DNA of 20,334 nt from a bacterium. Lineage in GTDB: Bacteria; Actinomycetota; Actinomycetes; Actinomycetales; Actinomycetaceae. Each line of letters begins with the position of its first letter. Within the stretch, counting starts at the first letter, position 1. Positions 1-7,463 of this stretch are shown here, one piece after another. The stretch lies in NCBI GenBank assembly GCA_030544165.1, contig JAUNRP010000007.1, positions 1-20,334 of the forward strand, given 5' to 3'. The translations under genes were made by a program, and so were the position numbers. Below the pieces are notes generated by a model, which ran no database searches, had not been told where the DNA came from, and worked only from the letters and a program-made list of their open reading frames with translations.

Positions 1-22
1 GGCGCGTGCCCTGCGGCAGTTT

Positions 23-77
23 TGCCGATTTTGTGAGAGGTGGCCCCTCCGGACCCTGACCTCTCACAAATTCGGCA
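23..77. repeat. Hairpin repeat, copy 1
   Basis: The left arm TGCCGATTTTGTGAGAGGT (23-41) pairs with a right arm at 59-77 that has one mismatch (position 71), leaving a 17-nt loop. The same 19-bp arm recurs perfectly 104 bp downstream. It may be a terminator of a gene to the left of the window or a dispersed intergenic repeat. There is no clean T tract outside the stem; the T run lies inside the arm. Confidence 0.7.
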
Positions 78-126
78 CCTCATGCGTCACACAGGTTCAC
101 ACCGGCCTCAGTGGCATCAGGATTTC

Positions 127-181
127 TGCCGATTTTGTGAGAGGTGCCCTCCGCGGGGCCCGACCTCTCACAAAATCGGCA
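127..181. repeat. Hairpin repeat, copy 2
   Basis: The arms TGCCGATTTTGTGAGAGGT (127-145) and its exact reverse complement (163-181) form a perfect 19-bp stem around a 17-nt loop. With copy 1 this makes four alternating copies of one 19-mer within 160 bp. That is more regular than a single terminator needs, so a mobile or regulatory repeat is possible. Confidence 0.75.
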
Positions 182-452
182 AACCGCACCGTGGAACGGG
201 CTGGACCGGGGAACGCGCCGGCCCCGCGGGGGCGGTGCCCCCCGGGAACTCGCTGACGCCGGGGAACTGACGCCGGGGTGCGCTGCCGCCCACGTGGAAC
301 GCGCTGCCCCGGGTAGGCCGCCCACGTAACGAGTGCATAACGAGGCTCGATGCCGGTAGACCCACCTCCCCCAGTGGAATAGCGTGCGTTGGCAAGGCGA
401 CTGAAGGATTCTGCCCTTCGAGGGCGGCGCCTCAAACGAAAGGAACCGCGCG
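182..452. other. Non-coding leader region of the sugar transporter operon
   Basis: I see no convincing gene here. The stretch holds several short direct repeats: TGACGCCGGGG at 254-264 and 268-278, GCCGCCCACGT at 285-295 and 317-327, and TAACGAG at 327-333 and 338-344. The last pair is 11 bp apart, about one helical turn, which would suit a regulator bound on one DNA face. TTGGCA near 390 could be a -35 box, but no good -10 follows at the right distance, so no promoter is called. An AAGGA ribosome-binding site lies just before the ATG at 453. Confidence 0.4.
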
Positions 453-1823
453 ATGTCAATCAAGCGCACGACCCGTCAAGGGTTCTTCGCGGCCGCTGCT
501 GCTGCAGCGATCGCACTCACTGCCTGTGGGGGCGGCGGCAATGGCGGTGGCGACACCACCACTGAAGCCGGCGGCGGTGGCACCTCCACCACAGAAGCTG
601 GCGGTGATTCCACCACAGAAGCAGGCGGAGGCGAGGAGCTCAGCGGAACCGTGAGCGTGCTCGGCTCCTGGAGCGGCGCCGAACAGGACTCCTTCATGGC
701 GATGGTTGCTCCCTGGGAGGAGGAGACCGGGGTGACCGTGGAGTACACGGGTTCCCGTGACCTCCCCGCGCAGATCACCTCCGGAATCGCGGCCGGCACG
801 CTGCCGGACCTCGCCGGAATCCCCGGCCCCGGTGCCATGAAGGACTGGGCGGACCAGGGCGCGCTCAAGCCCCTCGACTTCATCGATCCCTCCTACGCGG
901 AGAACACCCCGGACGGCTTCGCCGAGCTCGGCGAGGTGGACGGCCAGCTCATGGGTGTCTTCACCAAGGCGGCGGTGAAGGGTCTCATCTACTTCAACAC
1001 GGATGTCTGGGACGCCGAGACTCCCGCCACCTGGGATGACCTCGTGTCTGCCGCGGACACCCTCGCGAGCGAGACCGGCGCCACCCCGTGGTGCGTGGGA
1101 ATCGAGTCGGGTGCGGCCTCCGGATGGCCGGCAACGGACTGGATCGAGGACATCGTCCTGCGCCAGGCCGGCCCTGATGCCTACGACCAGTGGGTCGCTG
1201 GTGAACTCGCCTGGAGCTCCCCGGAGATCAAGGGTGCGTTCGAGACCTTCGGTGAGGTGCTGGACAACACGTACGGCGGCGTTGACGTGATCGTGAACAC
1301 CGGCTTCGGCCGCGCCGCCAACCCGCTCTTCGCCGAGGGCGAGGAGAGCTGCCTCCTGCACCACCAGGCCTCCTTCATCACGGACTTCTTCCAGAACGAG
1401 GCGGGTGCCACCCCGGAGCAGTACGACTTCTTCCCGTTCCCGGACATGAACCCGGACTACGCCGGTGGCGTGGTGGGCGCAGGCGACCTCTTCGGCATGT
1501 TCAATGACACGCCCGAGGCCCGTTCGCTCATCAACTACCTGCTGACTGCCGATGCCCAGAGGATCTGGGTGGAGCGCGGCGGCTTCCTCTCGGCCAACAG
1601 CGGTGTTGCCCTCGACTCCTACCAGGACGAGGTCAACCGCCGTTCGGCCGAGATCCTCCAGAACGCCGAGGTCTTCCGCTTCGACGGCTCTGACAACATG
1701 CCGGCCGCTGTCTCCGACGCCTTCAACAAGGCGATGGTGGACTTCGCCCAGAACCAGGACAACCTGGACTCGATCCTCGAGACCCTGGACGCGGCCGTTG
1801 CTGATACAGCTGCCAACTCCTAA
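453..1823 (+). CDS. aglE: AglE-like alpha-glucoside ABC transporter binding lipoprotein
   Basis: Extracellular sugar-binding subunit of a CUT1-type importer, 456 aa. The N-terminus has basic residues, an alanine-rich hydrophobic stretch and the lipobox LTAC, with the lipidated cysteine at residue 25. A flexible Gly/Thr/Glu linker follows, with three TTEAGG-type repeats between the anchor and the folded domain. Stretches such as TPWCVG..SGAASGWPATDWIEDI and FRFDGSDNMP match, from memory, conserved blocks of Rhizobium AglE. Substrates of that family are trehalose, maltose and sucrose, but which one applies here cannot be read. AAAGGAACC precedes the ATG. Two permease genes follow in the same direction. 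No ATPase gene is present, as is usual for CUT1 systems that share an MsmK/AglK-type ATPase. Confidence 0.9.
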   Translation: MSIKRTTRQGFFAAAAAAAIALTACGGGGNGGGDTTTEAGGGGTSTTEAGGDSTTEAGGGEELSGTVSVLGSWSGAEQDSFMAMVAPWEEETGVTVEYTGSRDLPAQITSGIAAGTLPDLAGIPGPGAMKDWADQGALKPLDFIDPSYAENTPDGFAELGEVDGQLMGVFTKAAVKGLIYFNTDVWDAETPATWDDLVSAADTLASETGATPWCVGIESGAASGWPATDWIEDIVLRQAGPDAYDQWVAGELAWSSPEIKGAFETFGEVLDNTYGGVDVIVNTGFGRAANPLFAEGEESCLLHHQASFITDFFQNEAGATPEQYDFFPFPDMNPDYAGGVVGAGDLFGMFNDTPEARSLINYLLTADAQRIWVERGGFLSANSGVALDSYQDEVNRRSAEILQNAEVFRFDGSDNMPAAVSDAFNKAMVDFAQNQDNLDSILETLDAAVADTAANS

Positions 1824-1839
1824 GCAGAAGTGACGCCGT

Positions 1840-1879
1840 GGGGCGGGGGGCGCCCCCCCCCCCCCCCGCCCCCCCCCCC
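1840..1879. repeat. Extreme G/C homopolymer palindrome between aglE and aglF
   Basis: After the aglE stop the sequence reads four G, C, six G, C, G, fifteen C, G, eleven C. The G side and the C side are complementary, so the transcript could fold into a very stable G-C stem. It may reduce read-through or protect the aglE end of the mRNA, giving more binding protein than permease. C runs this long are also prone to replication slippage and sequencing error, so the exact length is uncertain. Confidence 0.8.
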
Positions 1880-1903
1880 AACGGAGTGGGAAAGGAGCGC
1901 TAG

Positions 1904-2875
1904 GTGGCTGCTCTGTTCGAGAACCGGGTTGCACTCGGTTTCATCGTGATCTTCGGCGTCCCGATCATCCTGATCGGGTACGTCATCCTGGTGGAGAAGG
2001 TGCTGGGCTTCGTACGCCCGGGCCTCGCCCTCCGCCTCCGGCCGTGGCTGTGGGTCCTCCCCGCCATCGCCTTCGTCCTCACGTTCCTCGTCTACCCGGC
2101 GATCTCCACCGTGTGGCGCTCGCTCTTCAACCGGGCCGGCGATCAGTTCGTGGGACTCGACAACTACGGGTGGTTCTTCGGCAACATGGACAACCTCGTG
2201 GCCGTCCGCAACAACATCATCTGGGCCGTCGTCCTGCCGCTGCTCGTGGTGGGCATCGGCCTCCTCGTGGCCGTGTTCGCGGACCGGGTGAGGTACGAGG
2301 TGGCCGTCCGCTCGATCATCTTCCTTCCCATGGCCATCAGCGCCGTGGCGGCGGGCGTGATCTGGCGCCTCATGTATGACATCGATCCGAATGTGGGCAC
2401 CCTCAACGCCGCCATCACGGCGACCGGCGCACAACCCTACGCATTCCTCAGCAACGGTCCGTGGAACAACTTCTACCTGATCGTGGTGGGCATGTGGATG
2501 ATGACCGGCCTCGCGGTGGTGGTCATCTCCTCCGGCCTCAAGGGAATCCCGGAGGAGCTCATGGAGGCCGCCCGCCTGGACGGCGCCACCGAGTTCAAGG
2601 TCTTCCGCCACGTGGTGCTCCCACTCCTGGCGCCCACGATCGCGGTGGTCTCCACCACCGTCCTGATCTTTGCGCTCAAGACGTTCGATGTGGTCTACGT
2701 GATGACGAACGGAAACTTCGGCACGGAGGTCGTGGCGAACCAGATGTACAAGCAGCTCTACGCGTACAACCAACCGGGGAGGGCCACCACCGTGGCCACG
2801 ATCCTGTTCCTCGTCACCATCCCGGTGATGATCGTGAACGTGCGCCGCTTCCGCCAGCAGGAGGAACTCCGATGA
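1904..2875 (+). CDS. aglF: AglF-like sugar ABC transporter permease
   Basis: First membrane subunit of the sugar importer, 323 aa. It starts with GTG, placed by AAAGGAG at 1891-1897. There is a first hydrophobic helix at about residues 10-30, then RPWLWVLPAIAF, the AglF/MalF pattern of an extra N-terminal helix before the six-helix core. The cytoplasmic EAA loop, which contacts the ATPase, is EELMEAARLDGATEFKVF at about residues 217-234. The gene is separated from aglE by the G/C tract and its stop overlaps the start of aglG (ATGA), so the two permeases are translationally coupled. The family assignment is firm; the transported sugar is inferred from the AglE neighbour. Confidence 0.9.
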   Translation: MAALFENRVALGFIVIFGVPIILIGYVILVEKVLGFVRPGLALRLRPWLWVLPAIAFVLTFLVYPAISTVWRSLFNRAGDQFVGLDNYGWFFGNMDNLVAVRNNIIWAVVLPLLVVGIGLLVAVFADRVRYEVAVRSIIFLPMAISAVAAGVIWRLMYDIDPNVGTLNAAITATGAQPYAFLSNGPWNNFYLIVVGMWMMTGLAVVVISSGLKGIPEELMEAARLDGATEFKVFRHVVLPLLAPTIAVVSTTVLIFALKTFDVVYVMTNGNFGTEVVANQMYKQLYAYNQPGRATTVATILFLVTIPVMIVNVRRFRQQEELR

Positions 2876-3786
2876 CCGCAACCGTCACCAAGGCCCCCTC
2901 CCGCCTCATCCGGCCGGTTTCCGGCCCACGCAGGGGGACCAAGCGCACCAATCCGCTGGTCCACATCGGTCTGATCGTGGCGTGCGTGATCTGGTTGATC
3001 CCAGCGATCGGCCTGCTCGTGGCCTCCTTCCGCACGGCGCAGGCGACGAACCAGTCGGGCTGGTGGACCGCCCTCACCCAGCCCGGGGACCTGACCCTCG
3101 AGAACTACGACTACGTCCTGAACCGCGGCGGCATCTGGGACTCGTTCCTGAACAGCCTCTACATCACGGTCCCCGCCACGGTGCTCGTGACGATGGTGGC
3201 CGGATTCGCCGCCTACGCCTTCGCGTGGATGGATTTCCGGGGTAGGAACCTCATCTTCCTCACGATGGTGGGCCTCCTGGTGGTACCCCTCCAGGTGACC
3301 TTCGTTCCGGTGCTCTCCCTGTTCCGCGGGACGGATCTCTTCGGGTATCCACTCTCCGGTTCGTTCCTCCTGGTGTGGCTCGCGCACACGGGCTACGGCC
3401 TGCCGTTCGCGATCTACCTGCTCCGCAACTACATCGGGGGCCTCCCCAGGTCCGTCTTCGAGTCCGCTGAGATCGATGGCGCCAACCACGCCACCATCTT
3501 CTTCCGGCTCGTTGTCCCGATGAGTGTCCCGGCGCTGGCCTCCCTGGTGATCTTCCAGTTCCTCTGGGTCTGGAACGATCTCCTGGTGGCCCTCGTCTTC
3601 CTGGGTCCCGTCCCGGCGAACCACCCGCTCCCCGTCACGCTCGCCAACCTCACCACCAACTTCGGTGGCAACTGGCAGTTCGTGACGGCTGCGGCGTTCG
3701 TCTCGATGGCGATCCCGCTGGTGGTGTTCTTCGCCCTCCAGCGGTTCTTCGTCACCGGCGTGACGGCGGGTGCCGTGAAGGGCTAG
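2872..3786 (+). CDS. aglG: AglG-like sugar ABC transporter permease
   Basis: Second membrane subunit of the importer, 304 aa. The ATG overlaps the aglF stop by 4 nt and follows a GGAGG site within the aglF end; the open frame extends upstream, but only as an out-of-frame shadow of aglF. The core FAAYAFAWMDF, the GLLVVPLQ segment, WLAHTGYGLPFAIYLLRNY and the EAA loop FESAEIDGANHATIFF (about residues 196-211) closely follow what I recall of Rhizobium AglG. A poorly conserved cytoplasmic leader of about 28 residues precedes the first helix. Its stop codon overlaps the stop of the convergent gene at 3783 by 4 nt. Confidence 0.9.
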   Translation: MTATVTKAPSRLIRPVSGPRRGTKRTNPLVHIGLIVACVIWLIPAIGLLVASFRTAQATNQSGWWTALTQPGDLTLENYDYVLNRGGIWDSFLNSLYITVPATVLVTMVAGFAAYAFAWMDFRGRNLIFLTMVGLLVVPLQVTFVPVLSLFRGTDLFGYPLSGSFLLVWLAHTGYGLPFAIYLLRNYIGGLPRSVFESAEIDGANHATIFFRLVVPMSVPALASLVIFQFLWVWNDLLVALVFLGPVPANHPLPVTLANLTTNFGGNWQFVTAAAFVSMAIPLVVFFALQRFFVTGVTAGAVKG

Positions 3787-4277
3787 AGCTCGGGGTTCTT
3801 CGCGATGGTCCGCTTGGCGGCGGCCATGCGGGGGCTGTCCACCCACAGGGTGACCATCTTCGGTGTGACGATGTGGCTGAGCCGTGCGCCGTTGGGCAGG
3901 TTCCAGAACGCTATGTCGCTCTGGCGCGGGAACGGGGGGATCTCTGACTCGCCGAACACATCCGAGAGCGCGAGGACGTTGGACCCGCCAACGTCCTTCA
4001 CGAACTCCTCGCGCTCCTCGCTGGGCTCCTTGTCATAGTCCACGAGGTTCACGTCGATGGACGTCAGCTCACCCTGCGCCTTCGCCGCCGTGGCCAGGTC
4101 CGGAGTGATCTCCAGCCCGGTGGTGTAGGTGTAGAGATCGGGGGCGATCTCTACCCAGCCGAGTTCCTCGAGGAGAGGGGTGATGTCCTCCACGGCCACG
4201 GGCCACGGAAGATCCACCAGCGCCTGCGCCAGTTCCACCACCCGTTCGGAGGGAACGGACGTCCACTGATCGGTCAT
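3783..4277 (-). CDS. DUF6301-like putative immunity protein
   Basis: A small, acidic, soluble protein of 164 aa with no signal peptide or membrane segment. The opening (SERVVELAQALVDLPWPVAVEDITPLLEELGW) fits what I recall of the DUF6301 family, found in Actinomyces next to secreted toxins. It is the last gene of the operon, 10 bp after the toxin stop, with its own AGGAG site 7 nt before the ATG. This is the usual place for the cognate immunity gene of a polymorphic toxin. I infer that it binds and blocks the C-terminal domain of the 802-aa protein; no motif proves it. Its stop overlaps that of aglG. Confidence 0.65.
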   Translation of the reverse strand: MTDQWTSVPSERVVELAQALVDLPWPVAVEDITPLLEELGWVEIAPDLYTYTTGLEITPDLATAAKAQGELTSIDVNLVDYDKEPSEEREEFVKDVGGSNVLALSDVFGESEIPPFPRQSDIAFWNLPNGARLSHIVTPKMVTLWVDSPRMAAAKRTIAKNPEL

Positions 4278-4287
4278 GGGGATTCTC

Positions 4288-6696
4288 CTAGGGAATGGTG
4301 GGCAGTTGGAGCCGGGACGAGTCGATCACGAAGTTCTCGATCACCACGGACCCATCGGGTCGAGCCGTCACGAGCCGGTACTCGATGGACACCTGCCCCG
4401 CGTTCCATGCGTCCGCGAAGCCGGGATTGCGCTCAGCGTATCCTGTGAGGCTGTCCTGAATCCGATCGTCCACCCGGAACATGTCGTTGAGGTACTCGGT
4501 GGTGCCCTGCTGGACGCGGCTCGAGTCCGGCATCCGCCTGTCACCCAGGCTCGGGTTCGTCTGGGTGCCCTTGGTCTCGTCGATCACCAGGTTCCAGCCG
4601 TCGGAGGTCTTCCCCACCGCGGCGGCGTCGACGCGTGCGGCACCCGGCGTCGAGTCACCGATGATCGTGGTCATCCCGTTGGCGGCGTGGTTGTCGAGTG
4701 CCGCACCCAGCCCCGCCGCCTCGCCCGGATCACGCAGACCGGCCCGGGTCAGCAGCTCGGCGTCCACGGCGTCCCTCAGCTCACCGACCGCTCGAAGGGT
4801 ATCGATGTTGCCGGCCGCCTCGTTCCGCAGGCCGGAGAGGGTGTCCTCGAGCTGGCCCGGGGCGATGTCCGCACGGGTCAGCCCGAGGTCGTCGAGCAGT
4901 GAATCCGTCCGCGCACGGTTGCCGAGGTGGTCGTCCACGGCGTCCGCGTACTCGGCCAGCGGCCCCTCGAGGTACTGCTGGCTCGGCGTGTGGCTCTGCG
5001 GATTGGCCCGCTCGGCGAACACGTCGATGTTCGTGGGGCTCGGCAGCTCCGGGGGATAGTCACTGAACGGGACCCGCTTGCCCGTGTCCTCGTAGTAGAG
5101 GTTCCGATCGCGCCCCACGAACACCTCGCGCCCGGACCCCGCATCCACGCGGGCACCGGACTCGTCCACCGGAACAGGACGCCCGGCGTCGTCGAGGAGT
5201 TGGGGTGCGTCAGCCGCACCGCCGGCAGCCTCGTCGGCGCCCCGTGCGACGTCGTCCGTCACTCCCACCGCGTCATCCGCCCCAGATCCGGGGAACAGGT
5301 CGTCGCTCAGGCGCGAGGAGTCTCCGGCGGCATCGTCGACGACGCGAGCTGCGTCATCCCCCAGTCCCGCCGCGTCGTCACCAAAGCCTGCCGCATCGTC
5401 GACGACGCGAGCTGCGTCATCCCCGAGTCCCACCGCGTCGTCGCCGAGGCGGACCGCATCGTCTCCGAGACGCGCGATGTCGTCACCCAGCCCGGCGATG
5501 TCGTCACCGAGGCTGGCCACCTCGTCACCGAACTTGGAGATCCCCGCAATCTTCGAGGCGAAGAGTGACGATCCGGGGACCACGTTGTCCACGGCTCGCG
5601 CGATCGAGTTGGCGACGGTGGCACCTCGGCCTCCGATCTTGAATGCGGTGGCCACGTTCGCCCCGGGGACGAAGAAGGAGCCCACGTTCAGGATGCTTCC
5701 CGTTCCCGCTCGCACCCCGTCCGTCTTCCACCGGTGGAAGGGGTCCTCGGCAGCGAGGTCGATGTTGACGAGGCTCGCCCCGACCGTCCCCACCACCTCG
5801 ACACGGTCCCCCATGAAATCGGTGAATCCGTTCTCCACCCCGAAGACGCTGCTGAACCCTGAGACCGTCCCAGCGAGGGGGAGGATGAGCAGCGATCCTG
5901 CGAAGTTCCCCAGACCGCCCCATGACTGGGCGGCCACATCGCCCTGCCACCACTCGCCCGTCTGGACGTCGTAGCCGATCAGGGACCCGATTCCCTCGAA
6001 GGTCCCCAGCAGGAAGTCGTCACCGACAGCGAGTACGACCGACTCGCCGCAGTTGTCCGACTGGAATTCGCCACCCGCGCCCCAGGGGAGGGAGTCGGCG
6101 CTGGCCGCGTTGAGCTGCTCCTTGCTCGCACGTGGAGCGGGGGCCATGCAGACGCCGGTGACCAGGGCGTTGATCCTGTCCGCACAGTTCGCCTCGGCGT
6201 TGGAGAGATCCGCAGCAAGCTCGTTGATGCGTCCATGGAACCGGTTGTTGCGCTCGTTGGTGTTCCAGTCCTCGTTCCAGGGAACGATCTCAGCGGGTGT
6301 CAGCTCGATGCCGTCCCTGTTGTGGACAGCCGGCTTCCGGACCCCGTTGACCACGCTGTGCCTGAACTCCCAGGCCTCGGCCTTGAGGGTCTCCATCCGC
6401 GTCTTCAGGGGTTCGAGGGCATCCGCGAAGGAGGTGAGCTCGGTGCCGATGCTGGCGAGCGTCCCGGCGTAGTCCTCGGCGTCCGAGTGCGCGGGGTCCA
6501 GGAGCCCGATCACCTGCTCGGCCTCCGGAGCCTCGTAGGGCCCCCTCAGTCCCTTCCAGGTGGAGTGGACGTCCGAGACCTTCTCCTCGAAGTCCCGTCC
6601 GATCCTGGTGATCTTGCCGCTCGCGTCCCGCACCACGGAGGGGTTGATGATGGGGAAGTCCATCGGGTTGATCAGCGTGCCGTCGCTCCTACCCAT
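4288..6696 (-). CDS. T7SS-type polymorphic toxin with heptad repeat tract
   Basis: A large protein of 802 aa with no signal peptide. Residues about 30-185 are mostly helical and resemble the WXG100/LXG-type export domains of type VII substrates. Residues about 225-385 are Gly-rich and moderately hydrophobic. Residues about 390-466 repeat a seven-residue unit (LGDDAAx) around ten times. A linker leads into a C-terminal domain (about 555-802) containing ARVD (D690), IDETKG (E707, K709) and RVQQGTTEYL (727-736). The D...E-x-K arrangement suggests a PD-(D/E)xK-like nuclease, but this is inference. It starts 8 nt inside the end of the DUF6507-like gene, behind GGAGGAG, and is followed by the DUF6301-like immunity candidate. 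The multidomain toxin layout is well supported; the catalytic activity is not. Confidence 0.7.
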   Translation of the reverse strand: MGRSDGTLINPMDFPIINPSVVRDASGKITRIGRDFEEKVSDVHSTWKGLRGPYEAPEAEQVIGLLDPAHSDAEDYAGTLASIGTELTSFADALEPLKTRMETLKAEAWEFRHSVVNGVRKPAVHNRDGIELTPAEIVPWNEDWNTNERNNRFHGRINELAADLSNAEANCADRINALVTGVCMAPAPRASKEQLNAASADSLPWGAGGEFQSDNCGESVVLAVGDDFLLGTFEGIGSLIGYDVQTGEWWQGDVAAQSWGGLGNFAGSLLILPLAGTVSGFSSVFGVENGFTDFMGDRVEVVGTVGASLVNIDLAAEDPFHRWKTDGVRAGTGSILNVGSFFVPGANVATAFKIGGRGATVANSIARAVDNVVPGSSLFASKIAGISKFGDEVASLGDDIAGLGDDIARLGDDAVRLGDDAVGLGDDAARVVDDAAGFGDDAAGLGDDAARVVDDAAGDSSRLSDDLFPGSGADDAVGVTDDVARGADEAAGGAADAPQLLDDAGRPVPVDESGARVDAGSGREVFVGRDRNLYYEDTGKRVPFSDYPPELPSPTNIDVFAERANPQSHTPSQQYLEGPLAEYADAVDDHLGNRARTDSLLDDLGLTRADIAPGQLEDTLSGLRNEAAGNIDTLRAVGELRDAVDAELLTRAGLRDPGEAAGLGAALDNHAANGMTTIIGDSTPGAARVDAAAVGKTSDGWNLVIDETKGTQTNPSLGDRRMPDSSRVQQGTTEYLNDMFRVDDRIQDSLTGYAERNPGFADAWNAGQVSIEYRLVTARPDGSVVIENFVIDSSRLQLPTIP
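5323..5529 (-). repeat. 21-bp-period minisatellite encoding the LGDDAAx heptads
   Basis: Within the toxin gene the DNA repeats with a 21-bp period. A larger unit beginning GCATCGTCGACGACGCGAGC appears twice 63 bp apart (near 5331 and 5394). Encoded heptads include LGDDIAG, LGDDIAR, LGDDAVR, LGDDAAR and VVDDAAG. Copy number could change by recombination without breaking the frame. Confidence 0.8.
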
Positions 6697-7111
6697 GGGG
6701 GGACTCCTCCGGGGGATCGTTGTAGCCGTACTGATCGAAGAAGGTGAAGTTTCCGGTCACGGAGGATTCGATGCCCGCCTCCTGCGCCGCTGCTGCCTTC
6801 GACATGTCGCCATCGGAGTTGACGTATTCGGTGGTGGCGGCGGCGACCCCCATGACTCCGCCGCGGATCCGGTTGAAGATCCCCTCGATCGTGCTCTTCT
6901 CTGCGGAGAGCACGTTGGCCACGGCCGCCGGCACCGAGCCGAACAGTCCATTGCGGAGCGGGCCGTCAGCCGAGTCGGGATACAGCGCGAGGTCGTCCGA
7001 GATCGAGGTGAACTTCTCATCCCCGAGCTCCGCGGCTGCCTCCTGCGCCGATGTCTGGACGTTGTCCAGAATTCCCCCAATGGGCTCTGGTTGCAGGTTC
7101 CACTTCGACAT
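6689..7111 (-). CDS. DUF6507 / WXG100-like small protein
   Basis: 140 aa. An upstream extension to 7192 exists, but the ATG at 7111 is chosen because GAGAGGAG lies just before it and the product then begins MSKWNLQPEPIGGIL, the opening I associate with DUF6507. The protein is helical and Ala/Ser-rich with no signal peptide, consistent with an ESX/WXG100-like helical partner. It sits directly before the large toxin and overlaps it by 8 nt. By analogy with LXG and WXG systems it may be a chaperone or co-exported partner that presents the toxin to a type VII machine. No EccC or other secretion core gene is in the window. DUF6507 membership is from memory. Confidence 0.65.
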   Translation of the reverse strand: MSKWNLQPEPIGGILDNVQTSAQEAAAELGDEKFTSISDDLALYPDSADGPLRNGLFGSVPAAVANVLSAEKSTIEGIFNRIRGGVMGVAAATTEYVNSDGDMSKAAAAQEAGIESSVTGNFTFFDQYGYNDPPEESPHG

Positions 7112-7112
7112 C

Positions 7113-7463
7113 TCAGCTCCTCTCCACTGCCGAGCCTCCGAGTGCTGTGGCGAGCGACTCCACCACGGCCCTCCCCGCTCGTTCACGTCCATGGATCAGG
7201 CACACGTCGGTCCACACGATCGGGGTGCCACCTCGCGCCTTGGGGGTGTAACCGTCCACCTCTGCGAGGAGTCGGTCGTTCTCGATGGTGCGGGGCGGCC
7301 ACCAGGACAGCACGGCGCGATCGGTCCCATCGAGGATCTCGCGCATCCCGCCGTGGAAGTTGATGATCTGTCCGTGGCCGAGCACGCGCGTGGCAGCCTC
7401 TGCCCACTCCTGGTTACTCGCGGGCCGGGGGGTCAGCAGGGTGAGTTCAGCGCCCATTGCCAT
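7113..7463 (-). CDS. Unknown 116-aa protein of the toxin operon
   Basis: I do not recognise this family. The product begins MAMGAELTLLTPRPASNQEW and contains RAVLSWWPPRTIENDRLLAEVDGYTP and TPIVWTDVCLIHGRERAGRAVV. It is soluble, with no signal or membrane helix. The start overlaps the end of the DUF6177-like gene (an alternative ATG is at 7457) and the stop is one base before the DUF6507-like start, so it is embedded in a translationally coupled operon. That coupling and the absence of another good frame support it being real. The role is unknown; an accessory function for the T7SS-type toxin is the contextual guess. Confidence 0.65.
   Translation of the reverse strand: MAMGAELTLLTPRPASNQEWAEAATRVLGHGQIINFHGGMREILDGTDRAVLSWWPPRTIENDRLLAEVDGYTPKARGGTPIVWTDVCLIHGRERAGRAVVESLATALGGSAVERS

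Noticed and set aside
456..1934. A 492-codon frame antisense to aglE.
   Set aside because: Low-complexity translation with no motifs, while aglE on the other strand is well conserved; a shadow frame.
2461..2871. Upstream extension of the second permease.
   Set aside because: It overlaps aglF out of frame, is His/Pro/Gly-rich, and the true start at 2872 has a ribosome-binding site and the usual ATGA overlap.
4276..4902. Plus-strand frame of 208 codons within the toxin gene.
   Set aside because: Shadow of the toxin; no ribosome-binding site or recognisable domain.
5323..5529. Repeats that could look like a CRISPR array.
   Set aside because: Units are contiguous 21-bp coding repeats in frame with the toxin; no unique spacers.
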